Both the position numbers and the translations under genes were made by a program. Below are positions 1-7,424 of a DNA stretch of 21,222 nucleotides, piece after piece. The notes under the pieces are model-generated. The model did no database searches. It had not been told where the DNA came from and saw only the letters and a list, made by a program, of their open reading frames with translations. Position 1 is the first letter of the stretch, and each line of letters begins with the position of its first letter. This stretch comes from an uncultured Lachnospiraceae bacterium (GTDB lineage: Bacteria > Bacillota > Clostridia > Lachnospirales > Lachnospiraceae), in contig CAJUDX010000055.1 of the NCBI GenBank assembly GCA_910584785.1, forward strand, positions 1 through 21,222. Reading direction: 5' to 3'.

Positions 1-288
1 ATCTTTTCCTTTTCATTTCCCAGATGTATCTAAATCGAAAAATTCAATACATTTATTTCTTTCAATTTTCCCAAAATCCATTGTTATCAGCATCTTACAA
101 CACTATATTCTCTTGCTACAAACTTAAACTTGTTATAAACATATAATTTTAACAAAAAGGGGTTTTTTATAGTTCATTATATCACAGATTCTCGAATAAA
201 CAATCCCATTGTTTTTTTTATAATAAACATCTTTTATTCCTTTAACCTGCCAATCCCTCCTCCACGAAAAAAACTGCCAATTCTAAGT
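1..288. other. AT-rich left edge without a recognisable gene
   Basis: This is a very AT-rich stretch with short runs of A and T and no open frame that looks like a protein family. The one clear element is a small hairpin at about 198-214 followed by a T run, listed separately. Promoter-like AT hexamers can be picked out (for example TATAAT near 140-150), but such hits are expected by chance in sequence this AT-rich, so none is called. Confidence 0.5.
198..219 (+). terminator. Weak possible intrinsic terminator
   Basis: AAACAAT (198-204) and ATTGTTT (208-214) form a 7-bp AT-only stem around a CCC loop and run straight into further T residues. The shape fits a rho-independent terminator on the plus strand, but the stem has no G:C pairs outside its C:G step and the neighbourhood is AT-rich, so it may be chance. 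Confidence 0.3.
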
Positions 289-522
289 CATAAAGATAAA
301 GACGGCAGCACCGGAGTCAACGGATAGCACAGCCAAAGGAGCAGCTTAGAGATCAATGGCAATACTGAAGTTCTTGATGCCGATGGCAACATCATCTCCG
401 GCTTCTATGCAGCAGGTGAGGTAAGCGGCAAAATCCACGGTACAAACCGTATCGGCGGAAATGCCGTTCCGGATGCACTGTACTCTGGCAAGATTGCCAG
501 TGCCAATGCAGCTAAAAATTAA
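289..522 (+). pseudogene. 3' remnant of a fumarate-reductase/flavocytochrome-c type flavoprotein
   Basis: Read in the frame ending at the TAA of 520-522, positions 346-519 encode a clear C-terminus of the FAD_binding_2 fumarate reductase family: LEI, then EVLDADGNII, then GFYAAGEVSG, then IHGTNRIGGNA and a short alanine-rich tail. In this family the AAGEV and HGxNRxGGNA motifs contact FAD at the end of the flavin domain. Nothing upstream encodes the rest of a protein of about 500 residues or more. The same frame has an in-frame TAG at 325-327. The usual T-K-G-G-L motif is broken across two frames at about 335-348: AKGA in one, LEI in the other, consistent with a small indel. This is therefore a decayed remnant. 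The left boundary is uncertain; residues before 330 could be unrelated sequence. The parent enzyme would reduce an unsaturated acid using FAD, but this copy cannot. Confidence 0.8.
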
Positions 523-576
523 GAAACATTTTAGCCGTACATTGGCAAAGAGTATGTAAAGTGAAGATAAAAAGCA

Positions 577-630
577 AGGGTATCGCCAGATCATCGGTTT
601 TGATGATTTTACGATACCCTCTTTGTTTTT
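577..630 (+). terminator. Intrinsic terminator after the flavoprotein remnant
   Basis: AGGGTATCG (577-585) pairs perfectly with CGATACCCT (612-620). An inner ATCATC/GATGAT stem (590-595 with 602-607) extends the hairpin, and CTTTGTTTTT follows. It lies 55 bases after the stop codon of the flavoprotein remnant and is probably the original terminator of that lost gene. Confidence 0.75.
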
Positions 631-766
631 ATCCAATGGATGATTTTTGGTCAGGTGGCGTGAGCAGGTCACTCATGACAATTTATCTTTTTGTGTTTTT
701 ATATTTTTTCATTGCCGCAGCCAGAATAAGGCATTTCCAGAAAACTGTTTATGGTTAAAGTTTATC

Positions 767-801
767 GACATCTTCGTCCGTAAGCATCCTGTCCTTTGCT
801 C
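767..801 (-). repeat. Partial duplicate of a segment from the pheT 3' end
   Basis: Positions 767-801 match 1051-1085, inside pheT, at 31 of 35 bases by direct comparison. Read on the minus strand the copy encodes RAKDRMLTDEDV and then a stop five codons later; pheT itself reads RAKDRTLTDEDV. The similarity is therefore at both base and residue level. It looks like a degenerate leftover of a pheT 3'-end duplication or of an earlier recombination at this site. Confidence 0.6.
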
Positions 802-860
802 GTTTTTCAATATCCCCCAATCCGATTGTACGCACGCTGCACAAAAAATCCCTCGTTTAT

Positions 861-918
861 CCGTCTGGCAGACGGCAAAACTTATCCATCTGCCAGACGG
901 CAAAAAAACAACCGCCTG
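861..918. repeat. Hairpin-forming CCGTCTGGCA repeat; possible pheT terminator region
   Basis: CCGTCTGGCA (861-870) and TGCCAGACGG (891-900) are a perfect 10-bp inverted repeat. The segment 861-875 is itself a near-perfect palindrome, and a related CCGCCTGGC lies at 912-920. Alternative hairpins are possible on both strands. Read from pheT on the minus strand, a stem of about 9 bp (with G:U pairs) surrounds a T-rich loop, but no clean T run follows it. A termination role for pheT is only a guess. Confidence 0.45.
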
Positions 919-987
919 GCATTTTTCATCTTCAATAAATTCTCAGATAAACCCCTATCTCCTGTCCAGTTCCTTCTCCGTTTCCTT

Positions 988-3408
988 CTACCCCCGAAGT
1001 TCAATACCCATACTCTGCAACCCATTCAATATCTTCTTCATTGCTGCATTGACATCTTCATCCGTAAGTGTCCTGTCCTTGGCTCTGAAGGTGATGGAAT
1101 AGGCAACGGACTTATATCCGGCGACAATCTGGCTTCCCTCGTAAATATCAAACAACTGGCAGCTTTCCAGAAGCTTTCCACCGCGCTGGATAATCATATC
1201 CTCAATCTGTCCTACCAGGATATTTTTCGGAACGACCATGCTGATATCCCGGTTCACTGCCGGGTGCTTGGCTATCCCCGTGTACTTCCGGTCAAAGGTT
1301 GCAAGCGGCGTAATCAGGGGCATATCCAGCACAGCCACGTAAACCTTCTCACCAATCTTATAATTATCCGCACAGTCCGGGTGCAGTTCGCCCATATAAC
1401 CGACAACCTTCTTGTTATAGATAATATCGGCCTTCCTTCCCGGATGCAAAAACGGACGGTCGCAGTTTGGCTCATAATGCACCTTCTTATCCATCCCAAT
1501 CTTATCAAAGAACTCCTCAACCACGCCCTTCATGGTAAAGAAATCGCCTTCGCCGTACATTCCCAGCGTAAACTGCATCCTTTCGTCAGGAAGTTCGGTT
1601 AATGGCAAAGCTTTGGGCAGATAAATATTTGCCATTTCGTAAAGCTTCACATTCTTATTCCGGCGATTATAATTGATGGACAATGAGGTCAGCAGCCCAT
1701 GTAACGGCGTTGTCCGCATAATGCTGAAATCCTCGCCCAGCGGATTCATAATCGTCACCGTCTTTCTCAGCGGTGAATCCTCCGGCAAAAGCAGCTTGTC
1801 AAACACCTTAGGACTTTCAAAGGAATAGGTCATCCCCTGCGAAAATCCAGAAAACTCGGCAATCGCTCTGGCAATCTCCTCTACTTGAAGCTTAAAGGAA
1901 AGCTTACCCGTGGTCGCCTCGCCCGAAGGCAGGGTGGTGGGAATCTTATCATAGCCGTAAAATCTTGCCACTTCCTCTGCAATATCCGCCATCCGCTCCA
2001 GATCCTGTCTCCAGGTCGGAACAATCACTTCCTGCGCCTCCTCGTCAAAACCCAGATCCAGACGCGCGAAATACTCCTTCATCGTATCCGCTGAAATATC
2101 CGTCCCCAAAAGACGGTTAATCTTTTCCGCATCAAAAGAAATTCTTCTGCCTTCCTTCTTTTCCGGGTAAATATCAATCATTCCTCCAACGACTTCCCCG
2201 GCACCCAGTTCTTCCACAAGCTGGCAGGCCCGGTTCACCGCTTCTGCTGCCGTATTGGGATCTAAGCCCTTCTCAAACTTGCCCGAAGCATCGGTCCGCA
2301 GTCCCAGACGTTTTGCCGCAAGCCGGATATTCGTCCCGTCAAAGCAGGCACCCTCAAACACCATGGTCTTTACATCATCGGTGATCTTACTGTTCTCACC
2401 GCCCATAATCCCGGCAATACCGACTTCCTTTTCCCCATCATTAATCATCAGAACATCCCGATCAAGCTTTCTCACCTGCCCGTCCAGGGTCTGAAACTCG
2501 TCGCCGTCCTTTGCACGCTTAACCACAATCTCATGACCGGCAAGGGTATCATAATCAAACGCATGCATCGGCTGTCCGTATTCTTCCATCACATAGTTGG
2601 TAATATCCACAAGGTTATTAATTGGACGGATTCCGCAGGCCGCCAGGCGGCGTTTCATCCACTCCGGCGACGGGGCAAGCTTGATATTCTTCACCACCCT
2701 GGCACAATAGCGCGGACAAAGATCCGTATCTTCCACCCTCACCTTTAAATAGTCGTGAATATCCTCACTGTTCCCCGTTTCCTTAACCTGCGGCGGATAA
2801 AACGGCAAGCGGAAGGTTGCCGCCGCCTCTCTGGCAATGCCGACCACGCTGTAGCAGTCCACGCGGTTCGAGGTCACTTCATATTCATGCACGGCATCAT
2901 GAAGCCCTAAAAGCTCCACCGCATCCGCTCCCGGCTCGCTGTCTGCCGGAAGAATATAAATACCGCTCTCCGGCGCGTCAGGATACATTTCCCGCGAAGA
3001 ACCCAGCTCCTCAATCGAGCACAGCATCCCGCAGGACTCAATCCCCCTGAGTTTTCCTCGTTTAATCTTAATCCCTTCCTCCGGCAACGGCCCGCCGTCA
3101 TGCCCTCCTGCAACCTTTCCGCCATCCAAAACCACCGGAACCTTGTCCCCTGTCTTTACATTAGGCGCACCTGTGACAATCTGAATGGTTTCCGTGCCGA
3201 TATTTACCTGGCAGACAATCAGTTTATCCGCGTCGGGATGGCGCTCAATCTTTGTAATTTCCCCAACAACGATTTTTTCCAGGTTCTTATCCAGGCAGGC
3301 ATAATTTTCTACCTTGGTACCGGATAGGGTCATTGCGTCTGCGTATTCCTGGGCACTGACATTTAAATCCGGTACATATGCTTTAATCCATGCTAATGAT
3401 GTATTCAT
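988..3408 (-). CDS. pheT: Phenylalanine--tRNA ligase beta subunit
   Basis: This is the beta subunit of the cytoplasmic alpha2beta2 enzyme that charges tRNA-Phe. It carries the tRNA-binding and editing modules. The protein has 806 residues, the usual bacterial length. An EMAP-like OB-fold domain occupies about residues 41-150 (VVGEITKIERHPDADKL, then VTGAPNV and RGIESCGMLCS). The B3/B4 editing region and a B5 domain follow. The last 95 or so residues form the ferredoxin-fold anticodon-binding domain (KHPAVNRDISMVV to the end). I chose the ATG at 3406-3408 because GGAGGAAACT precedes it directly. An in-frame ATG 27 bases further upstream has no ribosome binding site. It follows pheS by 187 bases of repeat-rich spacer and is presumably in the same T-box-controlled transcript. 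Nothing suggests loss of function. Confidence 0.97.
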   Translation of the reverse strand: MNTSLAWIKAYVPDLNVSAQEYADAMTLSGTKVENYACLDKNLEKIVVGEITKIERHPDADKLIVCQVNIGTETIQIVTGAPNVKTGDKVPVVLDGGKVAGGHDGGPLPEEGIKIKRGKLRGIESCGMLCSIEELGSSREMYPDAPESGIYILPADSEPGADAVELLGLHDAVHEYEVTSNRVDCYSVVGIAREAAATFRLPFYPPQVKETGNSEDIHDYLKVRVEDTDLCPRYCARVVKNIKLAPSPEWMKRRLAACGIRPINNLVDITNYVMEEYGQPMHAFDYDTLAGHEIVVKRAKDGDEFQTLDGQVRKLDRDVLMINDGEKEVGIAGIMGGENSKITDDVKTMVFEGACFDGTNIRLAAKRLGLRTDASGKFEKGLDPNTAAEAVNRACQLVEELGAGEVVGGMIDIYPEKKEGRRISFDAEKINRLLGTDISADTMKEYFARLDLGFDEEAQEVIVPTWRQDLERMADIAEEVARFYGYDKIPTTLPSGEATTGKLSFKLQVEEIARAIAEFSGFSQGMTYSFESPKVFDKLLLPEDSPLRKTVTIMNPLGEDFSIMRTTPLHGLLTSLSINYNRRNKNVKLYEMANIYLPKALPLTELPDERMQFTLGMYGEGDFFTMKGVVEEFFDKIGMDKKVHYEPNCDRPFLHPGRKADIIYNKKVVGYMGELHPDCADNYKIGEKVYVAVLDMPLITPLATFDRKYTGIAKHPAVNRDISMVVPKNILVGQIEDMIIQRGGKLLESCQLFDIYEGSQIVAGYKSVAYSITFRAKDRTLTDEDVNAAMKKILNGLQSMGIELRG

Positions 3409-3474
3409 AGTTTCCTCCGTGCTTATCTTTATCATTTTCAGCTAAATTTCATTCTTATTCTTTCATTAAATAAT

Positions 3475-3628
3475 AAAGTGGCTTTAAAAAACAAATATCT
3501 CTCTATAAAACGGCTTTAAGAAACAAATATCTCTTTTAAAACGGCTTTAAGAACCGAATTTCTCTTTATAAAACCTCTTTAAGAAGCAAAATCTCTTAAA
3601 ACTGCTTTAAAAACCGAATATCATTCTC
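3475..3628 (-). repeat. Tandem repeat derived from the pheS 3' end (five copies, about 28-32 bp)
   Basis: Five head-to-tail units lie at 3475-3506, 3507-3537, 3538-3569, 3570-3597 and 3598-3628. The last one is the 3' end of pheS itself, including its stop codon. On the minus strand each unit resembles the codons for DIRFLKQF plus the stop; the third unit still reads as EIRFLKPF then stop. The shared core is a (C/T)GGCTTTAAGAA-like string followed by A-rich sequence and CTCTTT. Copies differ by several substitutions and small indels, so the expansion is not recent. The array fills most of the pheS-pheT spacer. Confidence 0.85.
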
Positions 3629-4615
3629 ATACAACAGACGCATATCGTCAATTTCATACTTCAGCAGTGCAATTCTCTCCAATCCCATACCAAAGGCAAA
3701 CCCGCTGTATTCTTCCGGGTCGATGCCGCACATTTCCAGAACATGGGGGTGAACCATACCGCAGCCTAAAATCTCAATCCAGCCGGAACCCTTGCAGAAT
3801 CGGCAACCTTTTCCGCCGCATTTAAAGCAGGTAACATCCACCTCTGCACTCGGTTCGGTGAATGGGAAATGATGAGGGCGGAATTTTACCTTGGTTTCCT
3901 CGCCAAACATCTCTTTGGCAAACTCGGCTAAGGTTCCCTTTAAATCCGCAAAGGTAATATGCTTGTCAATAACCAGACCTTCAACCTGATGGAAGGACGG
4001 AGAATGGGTGGCATCCACTTCATCAGAGCGGAATACACGTCCGGGAGCAATCATGCGGATGGGAAGCTTGCCCTGCTCCATCACTCTGGCCTGTACCGGA
4101 GAGGTCTGTGTGCGGAGGACGATTTCCTTATTAATATAGAATGTATCCTGCTCGTCCTTTGCCGGATGGTTTGCCGGGATGTTCAGCTTTTCAAAGTTAT
4201 ATAAATCGTACTCAACTTCCGGGCCTTCCACCACCTCATAACCCATGCCTACGAAGATTCTCTCCACCTCTTTTAGTGCAACGGTATTGGGATGGCTGTG
4301 ACCGACTTTATTTTTCTTTGCCGGAAGGGTAACGTCGATAACTTCCCTCTTCATCTGCTCTTCTCTTGCCTTCCTTGCCAGTTCCTGTCTTGTGGACTCC
4401 AGCTTTTCTTCAATTAATACCCTGGCATCATTAACCATCTGGCCTACCTTCGGGCGTTCTTCGGGCGCTACGTTTTTCATACTCTTTAATACGCTGGTCA
4501 GTTCTCCCTTTTTGCCCAGATAGGCCACACGGATCTCATTCAGCTTTTCCAGCGCGTCAGACGATTCAATCTTTGCCAGCGCCTCCGCTTTAATTTTTTC
4601 CAGTTGATCTTTCAT
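3596..4615 (-). CDS. pheS: Phenylalanine--tRNA ligase alpha subunit
   Basis: This is the catalytic subunit of phenylalanyl-tRNA synthetase, a class II enzyme making Phe-AMP and then Phe-tRNA. With the start used here it has 339 residues, typical for the family. Residues 1-90 form the N-terminal coiled-coil tRNA-binding arm. The class II core follows, with HSHPN at 106-110, RTQTSPVQ at 168-175, motif 2 around PGRVFRSDEVDATHSPSFHQ (191-210) and motif 3 GMGLERIALL (309-318). Four cysteines at 263, 266, 271 and 274 form the Cys4 insertion seen in Firmicutes PheS. Three ATG codons occur in a row; AAGGAG is only 2-3 bases from the first and 8 or so from the third, so I used the third (4613-4615). 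The first, at 4619-4621, cannot be excluded. A T-box leader precedes the gene. Its last 31 bases are repeated downstream. Confidence 0.97.
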   Translation of the reverse strand: MKDQLEKIKAEALAKIESSDALEKLNEIRVAYLGKKGELTSVLKSMKNVAPEERPKVGQMVNDARVLIEEKLESTRQELARKAREEQMKREVIDVTLPAKKNKVGHSHPNTVALKEVERIFVGMGYEVVEGPEVEYDLYNFEKLNIPANHPAKDEQDTFYINKEIVLRTQTSPVQARVMEQGKLPIRMIAPGRVFRSDEVDATHSPSFHQVEGLVIDKHITFADLKGTLAEFAKEMFGEETKVKFRPHHFPFTEPSAEVDVTCFKCGGKGCRFCKGSGWIEILGCGMVHPHVLEMCGIDPEEYSGFAFGMGLERIALLKYEIDDMRLLYENDIRFLKQF

Positions 4616-4763
4616 CATCATTCTCCTTTATTTTCCTATTCTACGCATTGCTTTAACAGATTAACCTTTTCTTGCTTTTAACAGCTTTTTTAACGGTTTT
4701 TAACTGTTCTACGTGTTTTATCCTAATTTTTGTATTATTCAGGGCAAACGATAACAGAAACAT

Positions 4764-4798
4764 CAAAAAACCCCGCCCCACACAAAGGGACGAGGTTA
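4764..4798 (-). terminator. T-box leader terminator hairpin
   Basis: On the minus strand AACCTCGTCCC pairs over 11 positions (some G:U) with GGGGCGGGGTT and is followed by TTTTTT. It lies just downstream of the conserved T-box sequence, which would instead build the antiterminator when uncharged tRNA-Phe binds. It therefore acts as the regulated stop ahead of pheS. Confidence 0.9.
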
Positions 4799-5170
4799 AT
4801 TTCTCGCGTTACCACCCTGATTCCTGCCGCTTTCATCCATTGCAGAAAATGCATAATGAAACCTTGCATTATCTTAAAAAATATCAGCCCTGCAGGCACT
4901 CATCTGCCTATAACGTGTGCAATCCGTCGCGACCTACTTTTCGCCCGGCAAACCATTCTTTATTTCACCATGTTCTTACGAGGTATTATCTTCCAAAAAA
5001 CATTGGCGAAAAAATTTTGGAATGCCCGATACAGCGGGAATTTCAGCCGTGCAGCTCCGATGGGAACTTCAATCCTTTACAGGAACCTGGGAAAGCTTTC
5101 AGCCAGTGACTTCCCCTCTCTGGCGGACAATAAAGGTCTACTTTCATCTTCACAGCCTTTTCAAAACTTA
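4764..5170 (-). promoter_or_regulatory. T-box riboswitch leader of pheST (tRNA-Phe sensing)
   Basis: The minus strand at 4803-4818 reads AGGGTGGTAACGCGAG, the T-box core that pairs with the tRNA acceptor end, and the terminator hairpin follows at 4764-4798. Upstream, the leader has a Stem I-like region with an AGAG motif and GGCTGAAAG (about 5095-5120), and CCATCGGAGCTGC. A plausible specifier codon TTC lies at 5038-5040 (minus strand), inside GAAATTCCCGC; it matches phenylalanine and the downstream genes. The specifier assignment is made by eye without a folded model. T-box leaders raise transcription when the cognate tRNA is uncharged. The total leader from the promoter to pheS is about 550 bases. 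Confidence 0.92.
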
Positions 5171-5176
5171 AAGCAT

Positions 5177-5205
5177 ATTTTAACGGGATTTTCGGCATTT
5201 GTCAA
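5177..5205 (-). promoter_or_regulatory. Sigma-A type promoter of the T-box/pheST transcript
   Basis: On the minus strand TTGACA (5200-5205) and TAAAAT (5177-5182) are separated by exactly 17 bases. Transcription would begin near 5170, immediately before the Stem I region of the T-box leader, which supports the call. Confidence 0.85.
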
Positions 5206-5475
5206 GTGGGTTTTTTCTAAAGAAGGCAAGCTATATCATTTTGTGTATGCTTTATCTAATCTTGTTCATGGACATTTTTTTATAAAACCTTTATGATTAT
5301 TTTATACCTTATCGGATGCAGCCCGCCCCATCCCGCAGGGATTTGCATTCACAAGTGCCCGGAAGGGTATAAAAAAATCTATTTTTCAGGCGCGCATTGA
5401 AGATAGTTTTTCATCATTACCAGCAATATCTCAACCGTAGCAACAAACTATATAAGAAAGGAATACATAAAACGT
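5206..5475 (+). promoter_or_regulatory. Leader region of the sugar ABC transporter operon
   Basis: This gene-free stretch separates the divergent pheST and ABC transporter transcripts. A candidate -10 TATAAA (5368-5373) has TTGCAT (5343-5348) upstream, but the 19-base spacing is long, so the promoter call is weak. ATCCC/GGGAT at about 5330-5342 forms a small hairpin that could be an operator. AAAGGA (about 5457-5463) is the only ribosome-binding-like string before the first permease. No solute-binding lipoprotein gene or remnant is visible here, although one commonly sits next to these permeases. Confidence 0.3.
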
Positions 5476-6381
5476 ATGCAAAAAGAATTTAAAAAGTATC
5501 TGCCATTTTATTTTTTCCTTCTTCCATCGATTATTTTAGTGCTTTTGTTTTGCTATATGCCCATGGAGGGGTTGGTCATTGCCTTTAAGGACTATAAGAT
5601 GGCGAGGGGGATTGAAGGCAGCCAGTGGGTGGGACTTAAACATTTTCAGGCCTTATTTTCCGATCCAAATTTTTATCGTGTGCTGGGCAATACATTAAAA
5701 ATCAGTATATTAACCCTGCTGACCACATTTCCAGTTACCATTGTCTTTACCATTTTAATGAATGAAATTACCCATAAAAAATTTAAAAGCACAATTCAAA
5801 CGATTACCTACATTCCGCATTTTCTTTCCTGGGTTGTGGTCGGCACCTTTGTCTACCAGATTCTCTCCCCGACCGGCGGCGTAATCAATGCGGTTTTACT
5901 TAACATGGGGATTCTGGAAAAGCCCCTGTATTTTATGGCACAGAAGGATATGTTTGTGCCGATTTATCTGATTACCAACCTGTGGAAAACTACCGGCTAC
6001 AGCATTGTCATTTACCTTGCGACCATCTCCGGCATTGATACCACGATGTATGACGCCGCTTCCATTGACGGGGCAAACCGTTTTCATCGGGTACTTTACA
6101 TTACTCTTCCGGCTATGTTTCCAACCATGTGTACCATGTTGATCTTAAATATTGGAAGCCTGGTCAGCGTCGGCTTTGACCCAATCTTTAACCTGTACAA
6201 TGACGCCACCTTCCAGACTGCCGATGTTATTTCCACCTTCGTCTACCGAAAAGGTATGGTGGAAAGCCGCTACGATTTTTCCACGGCAATCGGCCTCTTC
6301 CAGAATATTGTCAGCCTGGCTCTGGTGTTAATTGCCAACTGGTTTGCGCGTAAGGCAAATCCAGAATATAAAATTATTTAA
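5476..6381 (+). CDS. Carbohydrate ABC transporter permease, LplB type
   Basis: This is an inner-membrane subunit of a CUT1-family sugar importer, 301 residues, similar in character to LplB/YtcP-system permeases. Hydrophobic segments begin at residue 10 (FYFFLLPSIILVLLFCYMP) and continue to make about six membrane helices. The cytoplasmic EAA loop that docks the ATPase is clear near residues 192-212 (YDAASIDGANRFHRVLYITLP). The ATG at 5476 has an AAAGGA 13 bases upstream, a longer gap than usual, but no better start is visible. The partner permease follows after 54 bases. The substrate is unknown; relatives move oligosaccharides such as pectin or glycan fragments. The ATPase is absent, as is common in this family, which shares an MsmX-like ATPase encoded elsewhere. 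Confidence 0.93.
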   Translation: MQKEFKKYLPFYFFLLPSIILVLLFCYMPMEGLVIAFKDYKMARGIEGSQWVGLKHFQALFSDPNFYRVLGNTLKISILTLLTTFPVTIVFTILMNEITHKKFKSTIQTITYIPHFLSWVVVGTFVYQILSPTGGVINAVLLNMGILEKPLYFMAQKDMFVPIYLITNLWKTTGYSIVIYLATISGIDTTMYDAASIDGANRFHRVLYITLPAMFPTMCTMLILNIGSLVSVGFDPIFNLYNDATFQTADVISTFVYRKGMVESRYDFSTAIGLFQNIVSLALVLIANWFARKANPEYKII

Positions 6382-6435
6382 TGTGCTCATGGCATTACAC
6401 AGCATAAGCTGGCGAGAGGTAAGAAAGGAGACGCG

Positions 6436-7365
6436 ATGAAATCGAAAACACATGAAATTGAAGTGCCCAGGATGAAAATGAAGAAATCCAGAGCGAGTCA
6501 GATTTTTGATTTTTGCAATGCATTATTTATGATTTTATTTTGTATCACCATTATTATTCCCTTCTGGGATGTCGTTGTCCGTTCCTTTTCCCGTGCACAG
6601 GATATTTCCTACATGCACATTAATTTCCTGCCCAAGGTCTGGACACTGGATGCCTACCGCTATTGTTTCCAGGACAATGAAATTATTTCCGCCTTTTTCA
6701 TGTCTGTGCTGAGAACCGTTGCCGGTACAGCTGTCCATGTTATGGTCTGCTGCATGGCAGCCTACGCACTGACCAGAACGGACATGCCTTTCCGCCGGGC
6801 CATTACCGCCCTGCTGCTGATTCCCATGTTCTTCTCCGCAGGCATGATTCCGGCTTACTTAAATATGAAGCGCTTAGGGCTGTTAAATAACTTTATGGTT
6901 TACATCCTGCCCACCGGTTTTTCCATTTACAATACCATTATTATCCGTAACTACTTCTTTTCCATTGACAAGGGAATGGAGGAAGCGGCAAGCATCGATG
7001 GGGCCTCTCAGGTCAGAATATTTACTTCAATTATTATGCCCCTCTCCAAACCAGTAATTGCAACCGTCGCTCTGTGGCAGATGGTAGGCCAGTGGAATGC
7101 ATGGTTTGACAATATGATCTACTGCCGACGAAGCGCCAGCCTAACCACCCTCCAATACTTGCTTCGGCGGATGTTAGACAGTATGACCGCTTCCACCACT
7201 ACCTCCAGTTCCGGGGTAGAGGCCATTGGAGCACTGGTGGACAGTAACCCCGATACTGTAAAAGCAGCGACCACCCTTTTAGTCGTTCTGCCCATCGTCG
7301 CCATTTACCCATTTTTGCAGAAATACTTTGTGCAGGGAATTATGGTTGGTGCAGTCAAGGGCTGA
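6436..7365 (+). CDS. Carbohydrate ABC transporter permease, LplC/YtcP type
   Basis: This is the second membrane subunit of the CUT1-type importer, 309 residues. After a basic N-terminus (KMKKSRASQ), the first helix covers about residues 26-47, and five or so more follow. The EAA loop reads MEEAASIDGASQVRIFTSII, ending in the usual MPLSKP. The extracytoplasmic loop after about residue 230 is serine- and threonine-rich (SMTASTTTSSSG), as in several members of this subfamily. AGAAAGGAG lies five bases before the ATG. The order permease-permease-BNR protein, with short gaps, indicates a single operon. The transported sugar is not identifiable from the sequence. Confidence 0.93.
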   Translation: MKSKTHEIEVPRMKMKKSRASQIFDFCNALFMILFCITIIIPFWDVVVRSFSRAQDISYMHINFLPKVWTLDAYRYCFQDNEIISAFFMSVLRTVAGTAVHVMVCCMAAYALTRTDMPFRRAITALLLIPMFFSAGMIPAYLNMKRLGLLNNFMVYILPTGFSIYNTIIIRNYFFSIDKGMEEAASIDGASQVRIFTSIIMPLSKPVIATVALWQMVGQWNAWFDNMIYCRRSASLTTLQYLLRRMLDSMTASTTTSSSGVEAIGALVDSNPDTVKAATTLLVVLPIVAIYPFLQKYFVQGIMVGAVKG

Positions 7366-7424
7366 AACATCTATTCCTCACCACCAGTACAGCATTGCTT
7401 TAATCTTAAAATAAGGGGAGTATT

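Larger units (their letters stand above)
631..987. other. Gene-free spacer downstream of pheT
   Basis: No credible gene is seen on either strand. The stretch holds a 35-base fragment similar to the 3' part of pheT (767-801) and a hairpin-forming CCGTCTGGCA repeat (861-918), both listed separately. The rest is unexplained and looks like decayed intergenic sequence. Confidence 0.6.

Noticed and set aside
796..1602. Long plus-strand open frame of 268 codons opposite pheT
   Set aside because: It overlaps the well-supported pheT coding sequence on the other strand and its product resembles no protein family; it is an antisense shadow.
3475..3628. Possible CRISPR array in the pheS-pheT spacer
   Set aside because: The units are continuous tandem copies without spacers and derive from the pheS 3' end; no cas genes are present.
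4672..5296. Overlapping plus-strand open frames of 145 and 188 codons
   Set aside because: They lie across the T-box leader and terminator of pheST; the RNA structure explains the sequence, and the peptides have no recognisable domain or ribosome binding site.
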